Source: Rhizobium sp. BG4 (GTDB lineage Bacteria; Pseudomonadota; Alphaproteobacteria; Rhizobiales; Rhizobiaceae). From it: 64,000 nucleotides of DNA. Each line of letters starts with the position of its first letter. Position 1 is the first letter of the stretch. Below the pieces are notes generated by a model. The model had not been told where the DNA came from. It ran no database searches and saw only the letters and a program-made list of their open reading frames with translations. This document shows positions 60,484 through 64,000 of the stretch, piece after piece. Position numbers and translations under genes: made by a program. The stretch covers positions 1,501,501 to 1,565,500 of the forward strand of contig NZ_CP044126.1 of the NCBI RefSeq assembly GCF_016864575.1, given 5' to 3'.

Positions 60484-62843
60484 TCCCGCGCGATGTGAAG
60501 TCTCCGACCGTCGCCATCCCCTTCCACAAGATGCTGAAGGTGGTGATCGTCGCCGATGGCGGCAATCCGCAGGTGCAGGAGCTGGTCGCGCAGATAGTGG
60601 CCGAGAATTTCGAGGTGGAGCTGCGCGACGACTATTCCGCCGATGTTTCCGAGGATGCCTCGGTGGGTGCCTATGTCGGCTCCGTGGAAGGCGGAAGGCT
60701 GCCCGATGCACGGCGCTTCCTGCGCTCCGTCAGGGAGATCGGCTTTCGCACGCCGATCTGGGCAATGGCCGATACGCTGACGATCTCGGATATGGATGTC
60801 GTCGAGATGGCGGGCGAGGTCGATGGGTTCGTCTATCTCGGCCAGCAGACGCCAGCCTTCTATGCCAAGCAGGTCATCTCAAGCCTCTACAATTACGGCA
60901 AGTCGCTGCTGCCGCCGTTCTTCGGCGGCATGATGGCCTATGACGGCGAGGCGAATATCGCCTTCGATTGCCCCGGTCATCAGGGCGGACAGTTTTACCG
61001 GAAATCACCGGCCGGACAGCTTTTCTTCAAATATTTCGGCGAAAGCATCTTCCGCAACGACCTCTGCAATGCCGATGTCGATCTCGGCGATCTCCTGATC
61101 CATGAGGGACCCGCGGCAGAAGCACAGAAGCAGGCGGCCCGCATCTTCGGCGCCGACCGCACCTATTTCATCCTGAACGGAACCAGCACCTCCAACAAGG
61201 TCGTCGCCAATGCCGTGCTGCGGCCGGGCGATCTCGTGCTGTTCGACCGCAACAATCACAAGTCGCTGCATCAGGGCGCGCTGGTGCAGGCCGGCGCCAT
61301 TCCTGTCTATCTGCCGACGGCCCGCAATTCCTTCGGCATGATCGGCGCCGTCGATTGGGAGGCCTGGGACGAGGGCGCCCTGCGGCAGCGGATCGAGGCG
61401 CATCCGCTGGTGCAGGACAAGAGCCGCGCCCGCGCCGACCGGCCGTTCCGGCTCGCCTGCATCCAGCTCTGCACCTATGACGGCACGATCTACAACGTGC
61501 GCCAGGTGATGGAGAAGATCGGCCATCTCTGCGATTACGTTCTCTGGGACGAGGCCTGGATCGGCTACAACGCCTTCCATCCGCTGTTTGAGGGACATAG
61601 CCCGATGCGGCTGACGGACCTTCGGCCCGACATGCCCGGCCTGTTTTCGACCCAGTCGGTGCACAAGCAGGGAGCGGGCTTCTCGCAGGCCTCGCAAATC
61701 CACAAGCGGGACGAACATATCAGCGGCCAGCGCCGGTTCGTCGAACACAAGCGGTTCAACGAATCCCTGCTGATGAACGTCTCGACTTCACCCTTCTATC
61801 CGCTCTTCGCCTCGCTCGACGTCAATGCCAAGGTGCACGAGGGCAAGGCTGGCGAAATGCTGTGGGATCGTTGCATCGAGCTCGGCATCGAGGTCCGCAA
61901 GAAGCTGCGCGGCTTCGTCCATCACTACGAGACGAAGGCCGGCGACGCCGAGGAGCAATGGTTCTTCGATCCCTTCGTGCCGGACAAGGTGTCGATATCG
62001 GGCTCGAAGCACACCAGCGACCTCGCGGAAACGCGATGGGAGGATATCCCGACCGAGGTGCTGAAGCGCGAACAGCAATGCTGGCGCTTCGATCCGGAGG
62101 CGAAATGGCACGGCTATTCCGGCTATGCGCCCGGCTATACGATGGTCGATCCGAACAAGCTGGCGCTGCTCACCCCGGGGATCGATCGCAAGACCGGTGA
62201 ATATCGCGACTTCGGCATCCCGGCGACGGTCGTTGCCAATTACCTGCGCGAACAGCGGGTGGTGGCGGAAAAATGCGATCTGAACAGCCTGCTGTTCCTG
62301 ATGACGCCGGCGGAGGACGAGAGCAAGCTGAACACGCTGATCGCCAAGCTGGTGAAGTTCAAGAACCTCTGGGACCGCGATGCGCCGCTGCAGGAAGTGC
62401 TGCCGACGGTATTCGCCGCCAATCGCGAGCGCTACAAGGGCTACACGGTCCGCCAGGTCTGCAAGGAGATGCACTCCTTCTACCGCCAGGCTGGCGTCAA
62501 GCAATTGCAGCGGCTCTGCTTCCGCTCCGAGAGCTTTCCGGAGCCGGCACTCCCGCCGAAGCTCGCCTATGAGGCGCTTGTCGCCAACAATGTCGATTAT
62601 GTGCCGCTGACAGAGGCGGCCGGGCGCATCTCGGCGACGCTGGCGCTGATCTATCCGCCGGGTATCGGCGTCATCGTGCCCGGCGAGCGCTGGGACGAGC
62701 GGGCGCGCCCGATGCGCGACTATTTCCTGGCCTTCGAGGAATCCTTCAACCGCTTTCCCGGCTTCAACTACGAGGTCCAGGGCGTGTTCCAGGAGCGGGT
62801 CGACGGGCGGATCAAATTCTACACCTATGTCGTGCGCGAGTAG
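60480..62843 (+). CDS. speF: Inducible ornithine decarboxylase (Orn/Lys/Arg decarboxylase family)
   Basis: A full-length 787-residue decarboxylase. N-terminal wing domain, then the PLP domain with DCPGHQGGQFYRKSPAG, LNGTSTSNKVV, YVLWDEAWIGYNAFHPLF and the Schiff-base Lys in STQSVHKQGAGFSQASQIH, as in SpeF. The C-terminal domain reaches the expected end (YPPGIGVIVPGERW). Converts ornithine to putrescine and CO2, consuming a proton. Coupled to the upstream gene by ATGA and followed by the antiporter gene. Ornithine from ArcB or import can feed it. Confidence 0.92.
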   Translation: MIPRDVKSPTVAIPFHKMLKVVIVADGGNPQVQELVAQIVAENFEVELRDDYSADVSEDASVGAYVGSVEGGRLPDARRFLRSVREIGFRTPIWAMADTLTISDMDVVEMAGEVDGFVYLGQQTPAFYAKQVISSLYNYGKSLLPPFFGGMMAYDGEANIAFDCPGHQGGQFYRKSPAGQLFFKYFGESIFRNDLCNADVDLGDLLIHEGPAAEAQKQAARIFGADRTYFILNGTSTSNKVVANAVLRPGDLVLFDRNNHKSLHQGALVQAGAIPVYLPTARNSFGMIGAVDWEAWDEGALRQRIEAHPLVQDKSRARADRPFRLACIQLCTYDGTIYNVRQVMEKIGHLCDYVLWDEAWIGYNAFHPLFEGHSPMRLTDLRPDMPGLFSTQSVHKQGAGFSQASQIHKRDEHISGQRRFVEHKRFNESLLMNVSTSPFYPLFASLDVNAKVHEGKAGEMLWDRCIELGIEVRKKLRGFVHHYETKAGDAEEQWFFDPFVPDKVSISGSKHTSDLAETRWEDIPTEVLKREQQCWRFDPEAKWHGYSGYAPGYTMVDPNKLALLTPGIDRKTGEYRDFGIPATVVANYLREQRVVAEKCDLNSLLFLMTPAEDESKLNTLIAKLVKFKNLWDRDAPLQEVLPTVFAANRERYKGYTVRQVCKEMHSFYRQAGVKQLQRLCFRSESFPEPALPPKLAYEALVANNVDYVPLTEAAGRISATLALIYPPGIGVIVPGERWDERARPMRDYFLAFEESFNRFPGFNYEVQGVFQERVDGRIKFYTYVVRE

Positions 62844-62864
62844 CGGGGACGGGAGGATGTCATC

Positions 62865-64000
62865 ATGACCGACAACACAATGCATCTTGCAGCCGAAACG
62901 ACGGCCAAGAAGAAGATGAACCTGGTGCAGCTGACCTTCATCGTTGCCGTCAACATGATGGGATCCGGCATCATCATGCTGCCGGCCAACATGGCACAGG
63001 TCGGCGCGATCTCGCTGCTTTCCTGGCTGGTAACGGCCGTCGGCTCGATGGCGATCGCCTATGGCTTCGCGCAGGCGGGGCTGTTCAACCAGCGGCCGGG
63101 CGGCATGTCCGCCTATGCGGAGGATGCCTACGGGAAGGACGGCTATTTCATGGTCTTCTTCTTGTATTTCCTGTCGCTTGCCGTCGGCAATGTTGCCATC
63201 GGCATCTCGGCGGTCGGCTATCTTGCCGGCTTCTTCCCGGTGCTGACCTCGACACCCGTCATGACCTGCCTGGCGCTGATCGTGCTTCTGTGGCTGACAA
63301 CGGCCGCGAATTTCGGCGGGCCGCGCATCACCGGGCGCATCGGCTCGGTCACGGTCTGGGGTGTCATCATACCGGTGGGGCTGCTGTCGATCATCGGCTG
63401 GCTGTGGTTCAGCTCCAGCACCTTCGCCGCCGCCTGGAACCCGAAGGGATTGAGCATCGCGCAGGGCATGGGGTCGAGCATTTCGCTCACACTCTGGGCC
63501 TTCCTCGGCATGGAGTCGGCCGCGCAAAACTCGGATGCGGTCGAAAATCCCAAACGGGACGTGCCGCTTGCCTGCATGTTCGGCACGCTCGGAGCCGCCG
63601 TCATCTACATCCTGTCGACGACGGTCATCCAGGGCATCGTTCCGAATGCGGATCTCGCAAGCTCGACCGGTCCGTTCGCGCTCGCCTATGCCACGATGTT
63701 CAATCCGACGATCGGCTCGATCATCATGGCGCTTGCGGTACTAGCCTGCCTCGGATCGCTGCTCGGCTGGCAGTTCACGATCGCGCAGACGGCGCGCACG
63801 GCGGCCGAAGAGCGGATGTTTCCGTCGATCTTCAAACGGGTCAACGAGATGGGCGCTCCGGTCCCAGGCATGATCGTCCTTGGTATCGTTCAGACCGGCC
63901 TTGCCTTGATGACCATATCGCCGACGCTGAGCGAGCAGTTCTCGGCGCTCGTCAATCTCGCGGTGGTCACCAACGTGCTGCCCTACATCATTTCGCTTTC
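62865..64000 (+). CDS. potE: Putrescine/ornithine antiporter, 3' partial
   Basis: APC-family antiporter cut by the right edge; 378 residues are visible and the frame is open to the end. GGGAGG precedes ATG 62865. The substrate helix reads VNMMGSGIIMLPANMAQVGA, closely PotE/CadB-like, and GPRITGRIGSVTVWGVIIPV and WAFLGMESAAQNSDAVENP are family segments. At least nine hydrophobic helices are seen. Directly downstream of the SpeF-type decarboxylase, it would swap cytoplasmic putrescine for ornithine. Confidence 0.92.
   Translation, partial: MTDNTMHLAAETTAKKKMNLVQLTFIVAVNMMGSGIIMLPANMAQVGAISLLSWLVTAVGSMAIAYGFAQAGLFNQRPGGMSAYAEDAYGKDGYFMVFFLYFLSLAVGNVAIGISAVGYLAGFFPVLTSTPVMTCLALIVLLWLTTAANFGGPRITGRIGSVTVWGVIIPVGLLSIIGWLWFSSSTFAAAWNPKGLSIAQGMGSSISLTLWAFLGMESAAQNSDAVENPKRDVPLACMFGTLGAAVIYILSTTVIQGIVPNADLASSTGPFALAYATMFNPTIGSIIMALAVLACLGSLLGWQFTIAQTARTAAEERMFPSIFKRVNEMGAPVPGMIVLGIVQTGLALMTISPTLSEQFSALVNLAVVTNVLPYIISL

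Noticed and set aside
61788..63527. 579-codon minus-strand frame opposite speF and potE
   Set aside because: Antisense shadow of two conserved genes; high Arg/His content and no ribosome binding site logic.

Overview
The window reads as chromosome or large-replicon DNA of an alphaproteobacterium, most likely Rhizobiaceae (Rhizobium/Agrobacterium group). The pointers are high-GC coding throughout, a PutA without a DNA-binding domain beside an Lrp-type PutR, several small exported BA14K and DUF1236 proteins, FixL/FixJ- and FixK-like regulators, and a small RNA with an anti-Shine-Dalgarno loop of the alphaproteobacterial type. I see no rRNA, tRNA, insertion sequence, prophage or CRISPR array. 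The genus is inferred, not shown.

Layout. 1-1456: two ATPases closing a peptide-type ABC importer. 1514-5876: putA and its divergent regulator putR. 5907-12096: a GntR/FCD regulator divergent from an operon of an arginase-family enzyme, a PaiB-like protein, a polar amino acid ABC importer and proC. With putA this outlines basic amino acid uptake and a route towards proline and glutamate. 12175-15649: SDR, LysR, SnoaL-like and bestrophin genes. 15939-20333: a periplasmic Tat-exported MsrB, a DipZ-like reductant carrier and an SbmA/BacA-related ABC exporter. 20350-26953: a six-gene operon with a ROK repressor, M20 hydrolase, ribose/fructose-type ABC importer and YhfX-like PLP enzyme. 27107-34694: signalling genes (class III cyclase, receiver protein, LysR) and small envelope proteins, plus a GAPDH paralogue.

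34703-39743 looks like an envelope regulon: a NarL-type two-component system surrounded by exported Gly/Asn-rich, DUF1236, BA14K and small membrane proteins, with related inverted repeats upstream of two of them. 39751-39865 (minus strand) holds a probable small RNA. 40232-49440 carries a diguanylate cyclase, a chemoreceptor, a FixK-like regulator and two related membrane proteins.

49544-64000 is the most striking part. A FixJ/FixL-like pair is followed by arcABC (arginine deiminase pathway), an amino acid antiporter, a CDF transporter, an arginine-decarboxylase-like gene broken by a one-base frameshift, a SpeF-like ornithine decarboxylase and a PotE-like antiporter that runs off the right edge. 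Three promoters in this stretch carry FNR/FixK-type boxes at the spacing expected of class II activation; one box is a perfect palindrome. I infer an oxygen-controlled arginine/ornithine fermentation and acid-resistance island.
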